NCBI GenBank assembly: GCA_017547885.1
Contig: JAFYOP010000010.1
Span: 48,594 to 112,593 of the forward strand
Reading direction: 5' to 3'
Source: Clostridia bacterium
GTDB taxonomy: Bacteria; Bacillota; Clostridia; Christensenellales; CAG-138
Length of the DNA stretch: 64,000 nucleotides
Part shown: positions 44,986 through 53,559 of the stretch, in pieces
Layout of the letters: every line of letters begins with the position of its first letter
Numbering within the stretch: the stretch's first letter is position 1
Notes under the pieces: model-generated
Databases searched by the model: none
The model's input: the letters and a program-made list of their open reading frames with translations, nothing else
Told to the model about the DNA's origin: nothing
Made by a program: the position numbers and the translations under genes

Positions 44986-46239
44986 ATGAAGAAACTCGTA
45001 GCTGTTATTCTGACTCTGGTTCTTGCTCTCAGCCTGGTAGCATGTGCTGCCCCCGCTGCAGAAGAAGCTCCCGCCGTTGAAGAAGCTCCCGCTGAGGAAG
45101 CTGTAGTAGAAGAAGCTCCCGCTGAGGAAGCTGTTAAGATCGGCGTTATCCTCGTTCACGATGAGAACTCCGGTTACGACATGGCCCATATCGAAGGTAT
45201 CGAAGCAGCAAAGGCTGCCCTCGGCCTCACCGATGATCAGGTCATCTATAAGTACAACGTACCCGAAGATGAAAAGTGCTATGACAACGCTGTAGACCTT
45301 GTTGAGCAGGGCTGCTCTCTGGTAATCTCCAACTCCTACGGCCATCAGTCCTTCATGCTGCAGGCTGCTATGGAATATCCCGAAGTAAAGTTCATCTCCT
45401 CTACCGGTGACATGGCCGGCATGCAGAACCTGGACAACTACGGCAACATCTTCCCCTACACCTTCCAGAGCCGCTATGTATCCGGTATCGTAGCCGGCAT
45501 GAAGCTCAAGGAGCTCATGGATGCAGGCACCGTATCTGATCCCTATGTAGGCTATGTTGGCGCTTACCCCTATGCAGAAGTAGTTTCCGGCTACACCGGA
45601 TTCTTCCTCGGCATGAAGTCCATCGTACCCGATGTACACATGGATGTTATGTACACCAACTCTTGGTATGATCCCACCGCTGAAGCCGAAGCTGCTAACG
45701 CTCTTATCGGCCGTGGCTGCGTAATTATCGGTCAGCACGCTGACTCCACCGGTGCTCCCTCTGCCGTACAGGCTCAGCTGGATGGCGGCAAGGTATGCTA
45801 CAGCGTCGGCTACAACATTGACATGCTGTCCGTTGCTCCCACTGCTGCTCTGACCTCCGCTCAGAACAACTGGGGCGCACTGTACACTCCCGTTATCGAG
45901 AAGTTCCTGGCCGATGGCACTATCCCCGTTGACTACGCTGCCGGCGCTGCTGACGGTGCAGTTATGATCTCCGCTCTGGGCGAGAGCTGCGCAGCCGGCA
46001 CTCAGGAAGCCGTTGACGCCGCTTGGGCCGGCCTTAAGGATGGCTCTGTAAACGTATTCGATACCGCTAACTTCACCGTAGGCGGCGAGGTTGTTACCTC
46101 CGCATTCGCTCTCGATACCGACGGCGACTGGGTAAACGACACTGCCGAAGCTATCGTAGACGGTATCTTCCAGGAGTCCGTACATCGCAGCGCTCCCTAC
46201 TTCGGTCTGCGCATCGATGGCATCACCGAGCTCAGCTAA
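44986..46239 (+). CDS. BMP-family ABC transporter substrate-binding lipoprotein
   Basis: 417 residues. Lipobox LVAC (Cys20), an Ala/Glu/Pro repeat linker (AAEEAPAVEEAPAEEAVVEE), then a BMP/PnrA domain: VKIGVILVHDENSGYDMAHI, VISNSYGHQSFMLQAAMEYP, KFISSTGDMAGMQNLDNYGN. BMP receptors such as PnrA and BmpA bind purine or other nucleosides, so nucleoside uptake is the likely role with the three downstream genes. AAGGAGG upstream. A strong stem-loop follows the stop. Confidence 0.93.
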   Translation: MKKLVAVILTLVLALSLVACAAPAAEEAPAVEEAPAEEAVVEEAPAEEAVKIGVILVHDENSGYDMAHIEGIEAAKAALGLTDDQVIYKYNVPEDEKCYDNAVDLVEQGCSLVISNSYGHQSFMLQAAMEYPEVKFISSTGDMAGMQNLDNYGNIFPYTFQSRYVSGIVAGMKLKELMDAGTVSDPYVGYVGAYPYAEVVSGYTGFFLGMKSIVPDVHMDVMYTNSWYDPTAEAEAANALIGRGCVIIGQHADSTGAPSAVQAQLDGGKVCYSVGYNIDMLSVAPTAALTSAQNNWGALYTPVIEKFLADGTIPVDYAAGAADGAVMISALGESCAAGTQEAVDAAWAGLKDGSVNVFDTANFTVGGEVVTSAFALDTDGDWVNDTAEAIVDGIFQESVHRSAPYFGLRIDGITELS

Positions 46240-46252
46240 TTCCTTGAATCAA

Positions 46253-46286
46253 AAGAGGGAGGGGCGGGTATACGCCTCTCCCCCTT
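46253..46286 (+). other. Stem-loop after the BMP receptor gene
   Basis: 14-position stem (46253-46266 with 46273-46286, loop GGTATA): 12 Watson-Crick pairs, one G-T and one A-C mismatch. No U-run follows. Same position relative to the receptor gene as the hairpins at 7655-7684 and 52781-52814. Confidence 0.7.
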
Positions 46287-46415
46287 ATCCTTTAAAGCAT
46301 CAGTTCATTTCTGTCTTTTATCCGATATTCGATTAAATTTTCGATTTCATCTCCCGATTCTTTCATTTTTCTTAATTACGGGCTTTCTTTGAAATAATCT
46401 TGGAAAGCGGAAAGG

Positions 46416-47963
46416 ATGTCCCAGTTGGAAACGAATAAAGCAGTCCAAATGGTGAATATTACCAAGACCTTTGGCTCTCTTGTGGCCAATGATAAGGTCT
46501 GCCTTGATATCCATAAGGGAGAAATTCTCTCTCTGCTGGGGGAAAACGGCAGCGGTAAGACCACCCTCATGAATATGCTTTCCGGCATATATCTGCCCGA
46601 CAGCGGCCAGATATTCGTAGACGGAAAGGAAGTAAGCATTGCTTCTCCCCGAGATGCGTTTAACCTTCGCATCGGTATGATACATCAGCACTTTAAGCTG
46701 GTGCCAGTGCTGACCGCCGCCGAAAACATCATACTTGGCTTGAATGAAAACCGTCTTGTAGACCTGAAGACCGTAGCGGCCCGCGTAAAGGAAATATGCG
46801 ATCGCTATGGCTTTGTTGTTGAGCCCTACAAGAAGGTATATGATATGTCTGTATCCGAAAAACAGACCCTTGAAATAGTCAAGGTGCTGTACAGAGGCGC
46901 GGATATACTGATACTGGATGAACCTACCGCCGTGCTTACACCTCAGGAGACAAATATGCTCTTTGACGTTATGCGCAACATGAAGGCGGATGGCAAGTCT
47001 ATCGTTATCATCACCCATAAGCTCCACGAGGTTATGGAGATTTCCGACCGTGTAGCGGTTCTGCGCAAGGGCCACTATATCGGCGATATTGCCACCTGCG
47101 ATACCAACCCCCAGCAGCTTACCGACATGATGGTAGGCCGTGCGGTATCCCTCAATATCGACAGGCCCGAGCCCGAAAACATTCGCGAGTGCCTTGTTGT
47201 AAAGGATCTTACCGTGCTGGATGTGGACGGCGTAAAGAAGCTGGATAAGGTATCCTTCACCGCATACGGCGGCGAGATACTGGGTATTGCCGGCATATCC
47301 GGCTCAGGTCAGAAGGAACTGCTGGAGGCCATTGCGGGCCTTCAGATAGTAGAGCCCGGCAGCAGCATGATGTACACCGCAAAGGAAAGCGACAAGGCTG
47401 TAGAGCTTGCCGGATGCAATTCCATGGATATAAAGAAAATGGGCGTTCGCAGCGCATTCGTGCCTGAAGACCGTTTGGGCATGGGCCTTGTAGGCAGCAT
47501 GAGCATACCCGATAACATGATGCTCCGCACCTACGGCAACGGCCGCTCCATTTTCACAGACCGCAAGGCACCCAAAGGCATGGCGGAAAAGGTAGTGGAA
47601 GAACTTCAGGTAATGACCCCCGGCTTGAGCGCTCCTGTGCGCCGCATGTCCGGCGGTAACATCCAGAAGGTTCTGGTTGGCCGCGAAATAGCCGCCAATC
47701 CTTCTCTGCTGATGACTGCCTACGCTGTGCGCGGTCTGGATATCAATACCTCATACACCATCTATCACCTGCTCAACGAGCAGAAAAAGCAGGGCGTAGC
47801 GGTAATGTACGTTGGTGAGGACCTTGACGTGCTGCTTGAGCTGTGCGACAGGATACTGGTTCTGTGCGCAGGTAAGGTAAGCGGCATTGTAGATGGACGC
47901 ACCGCCAAGAAAGAAGAAGTGGGTCTGCTGATGACTCATTTGGGACAGGAGGCTGAAGCATGA
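46416..47963 (+). CDS. Nucleoside-type ABC transporter ATPase with two ATP-binding domains
   Basis: 515 residues, tandem NBDs as in NupO/YufO and RbsA-like importers. NBD1: Walker A GENGSGKTT, signature-like MSVSEKQTLE, Walker B ILILDEPTAVL. NBD2: GISGSGQKELLEAIAG lacks the Walker A Lys, usual in this family, and RRMSGGNIQKVLVGREI is its signature. GGAAAG 8 nt upstream of the ATG; 4-nt overlap with the next permease. Confidence 0.93.
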   Translation: MSQLETNKAVQMVNITKTFGSLVANDKVCLDIHKGEILSLLGENGSGKTTLMNMLSGIYLPDSGQIFVDGKEVSIASPRDAFNLRIGMIHQHFKLVPVLTAAENIILGLNENRLVDLKTVAARVKEICDRYGFVVEPYKKVYDMSVSEKQTLEIVKVLYRGADILILDEPTAVLTPQETNMLFDVMRNMKADGKSIVIITHKLHEVMEISDRVAVLRKGHYIGDIATCDTNPQQLTDMMVGRAVSLNIDRPEPENIRECLVVKDLTVLDVDGVKKLDKVSFTAYGGEILGIAGISGSGQKELLEAIAGLQIVEPGSSMMYTAKESDKAVELAGCNSMDIKKMGVRSAFVPEDRLGMGLVGSMSIPDNMMLRTYGNGRSIFTDRKAPKGMAEKVVEELQVMTPGLSAPVRRMSGGNIQKVLVGREIAANPSLLMTAYAVRGLDINTSYTIYHLLNEQKKQGVAVMYVGEDLDVLLELCDRILVLCAGKVSGIVDGRTAKKEEVGLLMTHLGQEAEA

Positions 47964-49060
47964 AAGTAGAAAGCAAAGAACCTCTCTTCCGCATATCCAA
48001 GCGAGGCGCAATGGCCCGCGGCAAGGCGTGGGGAATAAGGCTTATAGCGGTAGCCCTGTCTCTTGTAGTGTGCGCATTCATAATCTTCGCCATAGTTAAG
48101 ATGAACCCTCTTAAGGTATACGGAGCTATGTTCGAGGGTGCATTCAGCACATCCAAGCGTACATGGGTAACCATTCGCGATACCATGATGCTGCTGTGCA
48201 TAGCCGTAGGTCTTGCACCTGCCTTCAAGATGAAATTCTGGAACATTGGCGCAGAGGGCCAGATCCTCATGGGCGGTATTGCAGCTGCCGCATGCATGAT
48301 CTATATCGGAAACAAGCTTCCTCTGGTGCCAATGCTTCTGGTAATGGCAATATGCAGCCTTATAGCGGGCGGCATATGGGGCCTCATCCCCGGCCTGTTC
48401 AAGGCAAAGTGGAATACCAATGAGACTCTGTTTACCCTGATGATGAACTACATTGCCATACAGATAACATCATTCTTTGTGGCAAAGTGGGAAAACCCCT
48501 TCGGCTCCAATACCGTTGGTATTATAAATGCACGCAATCAGGCCGGATGGTTCCCGTCATTGTTTGGTCAGGCATACGCCCTTAACGTTATTATAGTTAT
48601 GCTGCTGGCAGTGGGTATGTATCTGTACCTTAACTACTCCAAGCAGGGCTATGAGATCGCAGTAGTAGGCGAAAGCGAAAACACCGCACGCTATGCGGCT
48701 ATAGACGTTAAGAAGGTAATCGTTCGCACCATGGGTATCTCCGGCGCACTGTGCGGCATAGCGGGCTTTATAGCGGTTGCCGGCGCAAGCCATACCATCT
48801 CCACCAGCACCGCAGGCGGACGCGGTTTTACCGCCATCATCGTTTGCTGGCTGGCAAAGTTTAATTCCTTTGTAATGGTTCTTATAGCGGCACTGCTGGT
48901 ATTCTTTGAAAAGGGCGCAATTGAAATTGCCTCCCGCTATAATCTGAACGACTACGTTTCCAATATGATAACCGGTATCATCCTGTTCTTCATCCTTGGC
49001 AGCGAGTTCTTCATCAATTACAAGGTAAAAATCCGCGGCAGCAAGGAGGAGACAAAATAA
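47960..49060 (+). CDS. Nucleoside-type ABC transporter permease (YufP-like)
   Basis: 366 residues, about nine or ten membrane segments, BPD_transp_2 family. KMKFWNIGAEGQILMGGIAA (residues about 90-110), LIPGLFKAKWNTNETLFTLM and GISGALCGIAGFIAVAGASH are typical. Pairs with the following permease as a heterodimer. Overlaps the ATPase stop by 4 nt and shares a base with the next ATG. Confidence 0.93.
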   Translation: MKVESKEPLFRISKRGAMARGKAWGIRLIAVALSLVVCAFIIFAIVKMNPLKVYGAMFEGAFSTSKRTWVTIRDTMMLLCIAVGLAPAFKMKFWNIGAEGQILMGGIAAAACMIYIGNKLPLVPMLLVMAICSLIAGGIWGLIPGLFKAKWNTNETLFTLMMNYIAIQITSFFVAKWENPFGSNTVGIINARNQAGWFPSLFGQAYALNVIIVMLLAVGMYLYLNYSKQGYEIAVVGESENTARYAAIDVKKVIVRTMGISGALCGIAGFIAVAGASHTISTSTAGGRGFTAIIVCWLAKFNSFVMVLIAALLVFFEKGAIEIASRYNLNDYVSNMITGIILFFILGSEFFINYKVKIRGSKEETK

Positions 49061-50043
49061 TGGGTCAGTTAATTGCTCTTATACAGGCTGCAGTAGTATT
49101 CGGAACTGTTATAATGTTCGGCGCGGTAGGTGAGATAGTCACCGAAAAGGCCGGTAACCTTAACCTTGGTGTTCCCGGTATAATGTACCTTGGCGGCATA
49201 TGCGGACTTATGGGTGCCTTCTACTATGAAATGGCTAATCCCGAGCCTTCCGCATTCATGTGCATATTAATTGCCATGCTGTGCGCATTCCTGGCATCTA
49301 TGGCGGGCGGTTTGATTTTCAGCTTCCTGACCATTACCCTTCGCGCCAATCAGAACGTTACCGGTCTTACTCTTACCATATTTGCCGGCGGATTTGCCAA
49401 TTTCTTTGGCGGCTCCCTCAATAAGCTGGCAGGCGGCGTAGGTCAGATCAACGTAGCTGCAACCAGCGCAGCCTTCCGTAAGACTCCGGCGTTTTTTGCA
49501 AACATGGGCGATGTGGGCGTACTGCTTTCCGCGTTTGGTTTCATGGTATACCTTGCGCTGATAATTGCCATACTGATGAACTGGTTCCTTAATAAGACCA
49601 GCGTTGGCCTGAACCTTCGTGCTGTGGGTGAAAGCCCCGCCACCGCTGATGCTGCCGGTATCAACGTAACCAGATATAAGTACCTTGCAACCTGCATTGG
49701 CGCCGGTATTTCCGGCCTTGGCGGTCTGTATTACGTAATGGACTATACCAAGGGAACCTGGGACAGTGACGGCGGTATTGAACGTCTGGGCTGGCTTGCG
49801 GTCGCGCTGGTAATATTCACCACCTGGAAGCCCAAGCGCAGCATTTGGGGCTCCTACCTGTTCGGTATGCTGTTCTGGCTGTATTTCTACATTCCCGGCC
49901 TTACCAGAAGCTCACAGGAAATCTTCAAGATGCTGCCTTATCTGGTAACCGTAATAGTTCTTATCGTGGTTTCCATGAGGCGCAGCAGGGACGATCAGCC
50001 TCCCGCACATCTGGGTCTGCCCTATTTCCGCGAGGAAAGATAA
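49060..50043 (+). CDS. Nucleoside-type ABC transporter permease (YufQ-like)
   Basis: 327 residues, about eight to ten membrane segments. GEIVTEKAGNLNLGVPGIMY at about residue 25 and GLNLRAVGESPATADAAGIN near 185 match the second permease of BMP systems. The order receptor-ATPase-permease-permease equals B. subtilis yufNOPQ (guanosine uptake), supporting a nucleoside substrate. Ends shortly before a terminator. Confidence 0.93.
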   Translation: MGQLIALIQAAVVFGTVIMFGAVGEIVTEKAGNLNLGVPGIMYLGGICGLMGAFYYEMANPEPSAFMCILIAMLCAFLASMAGGLIFSFLTITLRANQNVTGLTLTIFAGGFANFFGGSLNKLAGGVGQINVAATSAAFRKTPAFFANMGDVGVLLSAFGFMVYLALIIAILMNWFLNKTSVGLNLRAVGESPATADAAGINVTRYKYLATCIGAGISGLGGLYYVMDYTKGTWDSDGGIERLGWLAVALVIFTTWKPKRSIWGSYLFGMLFWLYFYIPGLTRSSQEIFKMLPYLVTVIVLIVVSMRRSRDDQPPAHLGLPYFREER

Positions 50044-50057
50044 TAAGCTATGCTATG

Positions 50058-50087
50058 AAAAAGCGGCCTTTGCCGCTTTTTCTTTTT
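50058..50087 (+). terminator. Rho-independent terminator of the BMP transporter operon
   Basis: AAAAAGCGGC (50058-50067), loop CTTT, GCCGCTTTTT (50072-50081), then CTTTTT. 15 nt after the last permease stop. Confidence 0.95.
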
Positions 50088-50165
50088 AACATTGGTATGG
50101 GGCGGGATGGAATATTTAATAAATAAGTGCTATATTGTATACATAAAGTGCAGGAGGATATGCAT

Positions 50166-50819
50166 ATGATGATAGGTGTGGGAGTGCTGGCACTGCTGGC
50201 GCTGATATTTGCCATGATAGATGCACGCAGTGCCCATGGGCGCTGGGAGATAGGCGTTGGGGCCTGTTCTTTGGCAGGGGGTATATTGCTGGCCGTATGG
50301 ACCAACGCCAAGGCGGCATTGGGCTTGGGCGGCTATTTTGGCCTGAAGCTGACAGGGGGCGCAGTAGGTGCGGTGGATTTTGTGCTTATTTCGGTTATTT
50401 TTTTCCTGGCCTGCTATGCGCTGGCCTCTCTTGTGGGAGGCTTTATAAGCCCTCTCAAAAAGGGAGAGAAGTTCAACAACTCCATTCTGAGGCTGATAGC
50501 TTTTGCCCTTTGCGGATTGGTTGGCCTTGGCTGCTTTGGATACTTCCTGTTTATAGCCGGCAAGAGCATGATGAGCGGCGGCCGGCAGGAGCTGGGTGGT
50601 ATCGCAATGATAGCAGCGGGAGCGGTATATTTTTTGATAGGTATAGCGGGTGTTTCCCAGTGGAACAATCGTAGAAAGCGCATTTCCCGGGAAAAGGCAG
50701 AGCTGAAGGCAGCAGCTGCCGCCGCTGAAGCCGCAGCCGCTGAAGCAGCCGTCGTCGAAGAGACCACGGCAGCAGCTGAAGATGCAACCGCAGCCGCTGA
50801 AGAGGTCACAGCAGAATAG
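50166..50819 (+). CDS. Polytopic membrane protein with an Ala/Glu-rich C-terminal tail
   Basis: 217 residues from ATG 50166 (AGGAGG about 8 nt upstream; the ATG at 50160 is too close). Five hydrophobic segments (about 1-20, 30-48, 60-90, 108-130, 145-168) and a cytosolic tail of about 40 residues made almost only of Ala, Glu, Thr and Val (AELKAAAAAAEAAAAEAAVV). The tail is probably helical or disordered. No family recognised. Stand-alone, after a terminator. Confidence 0.75.
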   Translation: MMIGVGVLALLALIFAMIDARSAHGRWEIGVGACSLAGGILLAVWTNAKAALGLGGYFGLKLTGGAVGAVDFVLISVIFFLACYALASLVGGFISPLKKGEKFNNSILRLIAFALCGLVGLGCFGYFLFIAGKSMMSGGRQELGGIAMIAAGAVYFLIGIAGVSQWNNRRKRISREKAELKAAAAAAEAAAAEAAVVEETTAAAEDATAAAEEVTAE

Positions 50820-50849
50820 CATTAATTATAAACTTTAATAGTTTGTTCA

Positions 50850-50877
50850 TTGATTTACTGTAAAAGCATGGTATAAT
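50850..50877 (+). promoter_or_regulatory. Predicted promoter of the UPF0316 gene
   Basis: TTGATT (50850-50855), 16-nt spacer, TATAAT (50872-50877) preceded by TGG, an extended -10. A perfect 7-bp hairpin GCGCCGT/ACGGCGC (50880-50902) overlaps the expected start site and could act as an operator. Confidence 0.5.
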
Positions 50878-50953
50878 AAGCGCCGTTCATAGAGACGGCG
50901 CATTATTTCTCAGAAAGGACAGCCCATGTATTAGCGGGGCGATATATAAAACA

Positions 50954-51544
50954 ATGGACGGATTTTTCAACTGGCTGGATGCATTCCTCAACAGCGGCAG
51001 CTTTTGGGTATATGTGCTGATATTCATCGGTAAGGTCATGGAAGTATCCATGGGCACGCTGCGCATAGTGCTTATCAACAGAGGCGAGCGGCTGAAGGGC
51101 AGCATAATTGCCTTTATAGAGATCATTTTCTGGCTGGTAATAGCCAGCAGCGTATTGGAAGGCTGGAAGCAGGACGTATTCAAAGGCCTTACCTACGCCT
51201 TGGCATATGCCACAGGCAACTACGCAGGCTCATGGCTGGACGAGTGGCTTGCCTTCGGCCTGTCTTCGTTAAAGATAGTGGTTCCTACTCTGGAGGAAAC
51301 CAAAAAGCTTTCATTTTATCTCCAGTCTCTGGGCTATGGCATAACCTCCATAGATGTAAAGGGAAGAAATGCAGAGGACCATTACATGCTGCTGATGATG
51401 ATAAAGCGCAAGAACCTTAAGGCTGTAATGGATGAGATACAACAGTACTGCCCTGCGGCAATGATAACCGTGAGCGACGTGAAGGCGGTGCGCGGCGGAT
51501 ACATGCGCAGCGGCGGCAAGCGCAGAGGAGCGCTGAACAAGTAA
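50954..51544 (+). CDS. UPF0316 family membrane protein (DUF5698 plus DUF2179)
   Basis: 196 residues. N-terminal membrane part with three helices including IFIGKVMEVSMGTLRIVLIN (residues about 24-43) and EIIFWLVIASSVLEGW, then a soluble ferredoxin-like DUF2179 domain (SFYLQSLGYGITSIDVKGRN, LLMMIKRKNLKAVMDEIQQY). Family length and order match UPF0316. Biochemical role unknown. The ribosome binding site is weak. Confidence 0.88.
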   Translation: MDGFFNWLDAFLNSGSFWVYVLIFIGKVMEVSMGTLRIVLINRGERLKGSIIAFIEIIFWLVIASSVLEGWKQDVFKGLTYALAYATGNYAGSWLDEWLAFGLSSLKIVVPTLEETKKLSFYLQSLGYGITSIDVKGRNAEDHYMLLMMIKRKNLKAVMDEIQQYCPAAMITVSDVKAVRGGYMRSGGKRRGALNK

Positions 51545-51563
51545 ATCCCATAATACATCATGG

Positions 51564-51593
51564 CAGACGCGGTAAAAGCCGCGTCTGTTTTTT
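51564..51593 (+). terminator. Rho-independent terminator of the UPF0316 gene
   Basis: CAGACGCGG (51564-51572) pairs with CCGCGTCTG (51579-51587), then TTTTTT. 20 nt after the stop codon. Confidence 0.95.
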
Positions 51594-51630
51594 ATGTAAA
51601 AATAAAACGGCTTGTACAAAAATGTATACA

Positions 51631-51731
51631 TGCATAATAAATGCATAAAAAATCTGAAAATACATTCAATTATGCATAAAATAGGGTTGGACAGGCATAA
51701 AATTCAAAAAAATATAAATAAATTTGCATAA
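51631..51731. promoter_or_regulatory. Cluster of TGCATAA motifs upstream of the second amino acid transporter
   Basis: TGCATAA occurs at 51631-51637, 51642-51648, 51673-51679 and 51725-51731, and GGCATAA at 51694-51700. The first two create the palindrome TGCAT-N5-ATGCA (51631-51645) and the third lies in the perfect palindrome TTATGCATAA (51670-51679). All precede the -35. The arrangement resembles multiple ArgR-type boxes, though spacing differs from the E. coli consensus. Binding is inferred. Confidence 0.45.
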
Positions 51732-51737
51732 AAAGGG

Positions 51738-51765
51738 TTTACAAATCCAAATTAGTGTGTATAAT
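51738..51765 (+). promoter_or_regulatory. Predicted promoter of the second amino acid transporter operon
   Basis: TTTACA (51738-51743), 16-nt spacer, TATAAT (51760-51765). Gives a 5' UTR of about 70 nt that is A-rich before GGAGG and the ATG at 51840. Confidence 0.6.
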
Positions 51766-51839
51766 TAAACATGTGCTAAGGAAAACGAGCACAACGAACA
51801 GCAAACAAAAAAATTTAAAATATTTTGGAGGAACTCAAA

Positions 51840-52757
51840 ATGAAGAAACTGTTTGCACTGGTAATGGTACTCTGTATGGCGTTTAGCCTCGTAGCCTGCG
51901 CCGCCCCCGCCGCAGAAGAAGCTCCCGCTGTTGAGGAAGCCCCCGCTGTTGAGGAAGCTCCCGCCGAGGAAGCCCCCGCTTATACCTTCGTTGAGGATGG
52001 CAAGCTGCTGGTAGCCCTCAGCCCCGACTTCTCCCCCATGGAGTTTGTTGACACTTCCAAGTCCGGTCAGGACCAGTACGTTGGCTTTGACGTATTCCTT
52101 GCCAAGTACATCGCCGAGCAGCTGGGCGTAGAGCTTGAGATCAAGCCCATGTCCTTCGACGCTTGCCAGGCTGCCGTTCAGATGGGCGCCGTAGACATGT
52201 CCATATCCGGCTTCTCCTGGACCGAAGAGCGTGCCGCTAACTACTGCCTGTCCGATTACTACTTTGCCGGCGAAAACGAGACCGAGCAGACCATCATAGT
52301 TGCAGCCGACAAGGCCGGTACCTTTGCCACCGTTGAAGATTTCGCAGGCCTCAAGATCGGCGCTCAGGGCGCATCCCTGCAGGAATCCCTCTGCAACTCC
52401 AACTTTGAAGGCATCGCAACCGTTGAGATCTTCAAGGACATCAACGACGCAGTTCTGGCTCTCAAGTCCGGCAAGATCGACGGCGTAGCAGTAGCAACCG
52501 GCAACGGCGAGGCTATCATCGCCAACAACCCCGATGTAGGTATGTCCGGCTTCAGCTTTGAAATCGACGAGTCCGCTGAGAACAACGTAATCATGCTGAA
52601 CAAGAACTCCGAAGCTCTCACCGCTAAGGTAAATGAGCTCTTGGCAGCAGCCCTTGAGGCAGGCTACTATGGCGAATGGTACGCCGCAGCTCAGGAACTG
52701 GCCGGTATCGAGACCGCCGCTGACGTATCCTATGATGACGAAGGCAACGTTGCCTAA
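51840..52757 (+). CDS. Polar amino acid ABC transporter substrate-binding lipoprotein (second system)
   Basis: 305 residues from ATG 51840 (GGAGG upstream; an in-frame ATG at 51825 overlaps the site). Lipobox LVAC (Cys20), an Ala/Glu/Pro repeat linker nearly the same as in the BMP receptor, then a family 3 binding domain: LLVALSPDFSPMEFVDTSKS, YVGFDVFLAKYIAEQLGVEL, DMSISGFSWTEERAANYCLS. Ligand probably an amino acid or N-acyl amino acid in view of the downstream amidohydrolase. Followed by a perfect stem-loop. Confidence 0.93.
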   Translation: MKKLFALVMVLCMAFSLVACAAPAAEEAPAVEEAPAVEEAPAEEAPAYTFVEDGKLLVALSPDFSPMEFVDTSKSGQDQYVGFDVFLAKYIAEQLGVELEIKPMSFDACQAAVQMGAVDMSISGFSWTEERAANYCLSDYYFAGENETEQTIIVAADKAGTFATVEDFAGLKIGAQGASLQESLCNSNFEGIATVEIFKDINDAVLALKSGKIDGVAVATGNGEAIIANNPDVGMSGFSFEIDESAENNVIMLNKNSEALTAKVNELLAAALEAGYYGEWYAAAQELAGIETAADVSYDDEGNVA

Positions 52758-52780
52758 TCCACAAGCTTAACAAACTAAAG

Positions 52781-52814
52781 TCAACCGGCAAAGCCTTATG
52801 ACTCTGCCGGTTGA
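52781..52814 (+). other. Perfect stem-loop after the receptor gene of the second amino acid system
   Basis: TCAACCGGCA (52781-52790) pairs with TGCCGGTTGA (52805-52814), ten perfect pairs, loop of 14. No U-run. Likely stabilises the receptor mRNA or attenuates downstream transcription. Confidence 0.7.
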
Positions 52815-52854
52815 ATTGCGTAAATAAGAACCCTCGGACAATAAGGAGGCAACT

Positions 52855-53538
52855 GTGACTTTTCAGACTTTCTGCGAAAATATAGTAAAAATAATGGTCA
52901 AATACTGGGATGTATTTCTCATTAAAGGCCTTAGCATTACTATTTCTCTTTCCATAATAGCCGTATTCTTCGGCGCGATCCTTGGCGCACTTCTTGCCCT
53001 TGGCAAGATGAGCCGCTTTAAGATCCTCCGTGGCATTATAACCGCTTTTATCGAGATCATCCGCGGTACCCCCATACTGCTGCAGCTGTATTTGTTCTAC
53101 TTTATACTGCCCATGGCGCTGCCCGCCCTCAATATTGAGACTTATCCCAGCATTGCCATAGCTCTGGTAGTAAACAGCTCTGCATACGTATCTGAGGTCA
53201 TTCGTTCCGGTATACAGGCCGTAGATAAGGGCCAGACCGAAGCGGCCCGCAGCCTTGGCCTCAATAAGACCCAGACCATGCTCAAGGTAGTTTTGCCTCA
53301 GGCAGTTAAGAACATACTTCCTGCACTGGGTAATGAGTTCATTATGATAATCAAGGAAACCTCCCTTGCTTCCACCTTCTTCGTAGGCGATCTTATGACC
53401 TCCTACCTGACCGTAAGGGGTGCTACCTTCCTGGCTATCGAATCCCTGTTCATCGTAGGCGTTATCTACTTTGTGCTTACCTTTGCCCTCAGCAAGCTGG
53501 TAGGCGTATACGAGAACAAGCTTAAGAACGCTGAATAA
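52855..53538 (+). CDS. Polar amino acid ABC transporter permease (second system)
   Basis: 227 residues, HisM/GlnP family with about five helices. IIRGTPILLQLYLFYFILPM near residue 74 and the EAA region KGQTEAARSLGLNKTQTMLK followed by VVLPQAVKNILPALGNEFIM. Starts at GTG 52855, supported by AAGGAGG 5 nt upstream and by alignment with family N-termini. The gene continues the operon after the hairpin. Confidence 0.93.
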   Translation: MTFQTFCENIVKIMVKYWDVFLIKGLSITISLSIIAVFFGAILGALLALGKMSRFKILRGIITAFIEIIRGTPILLQLYLFYFILPMALPALNIETYPSIAIALVVNSSAYVSEVIRSGIQAVDKGQTEAARSLGLNKTQTMLKVVLPQAVKNILPALGNEFIMIIKETSLASTFFVGDLMTSYLTVRGATFLAIESLFIVGVIYFVLTFALSKLVGVYENKLKNAE

Positions 53539-53559
53539 TTCCAAAGGAGGCAAAGAAAA

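Noticed and set aside
44818..46415. Purine riboswitch controlling the BMP transporter
   Set aside because: The purine aptamer core (UAUAA...; paired loops) could not be found upstream.
50880..50902. GCGCCGT/ACGGCGC hairpin as terminator of the upstream membrane protein gene
   Set aside because: No U-run, and it lies at the predicted start site of the next gene; operator or chance is more likely.
51631..51731. TGCATAA cluster as a CRISPR-like or origin iteron array
   Set aside because: Units are only 7 bp with irregular spacing and sit directly upstream of a promoter; no cas or rep gene is nearby.
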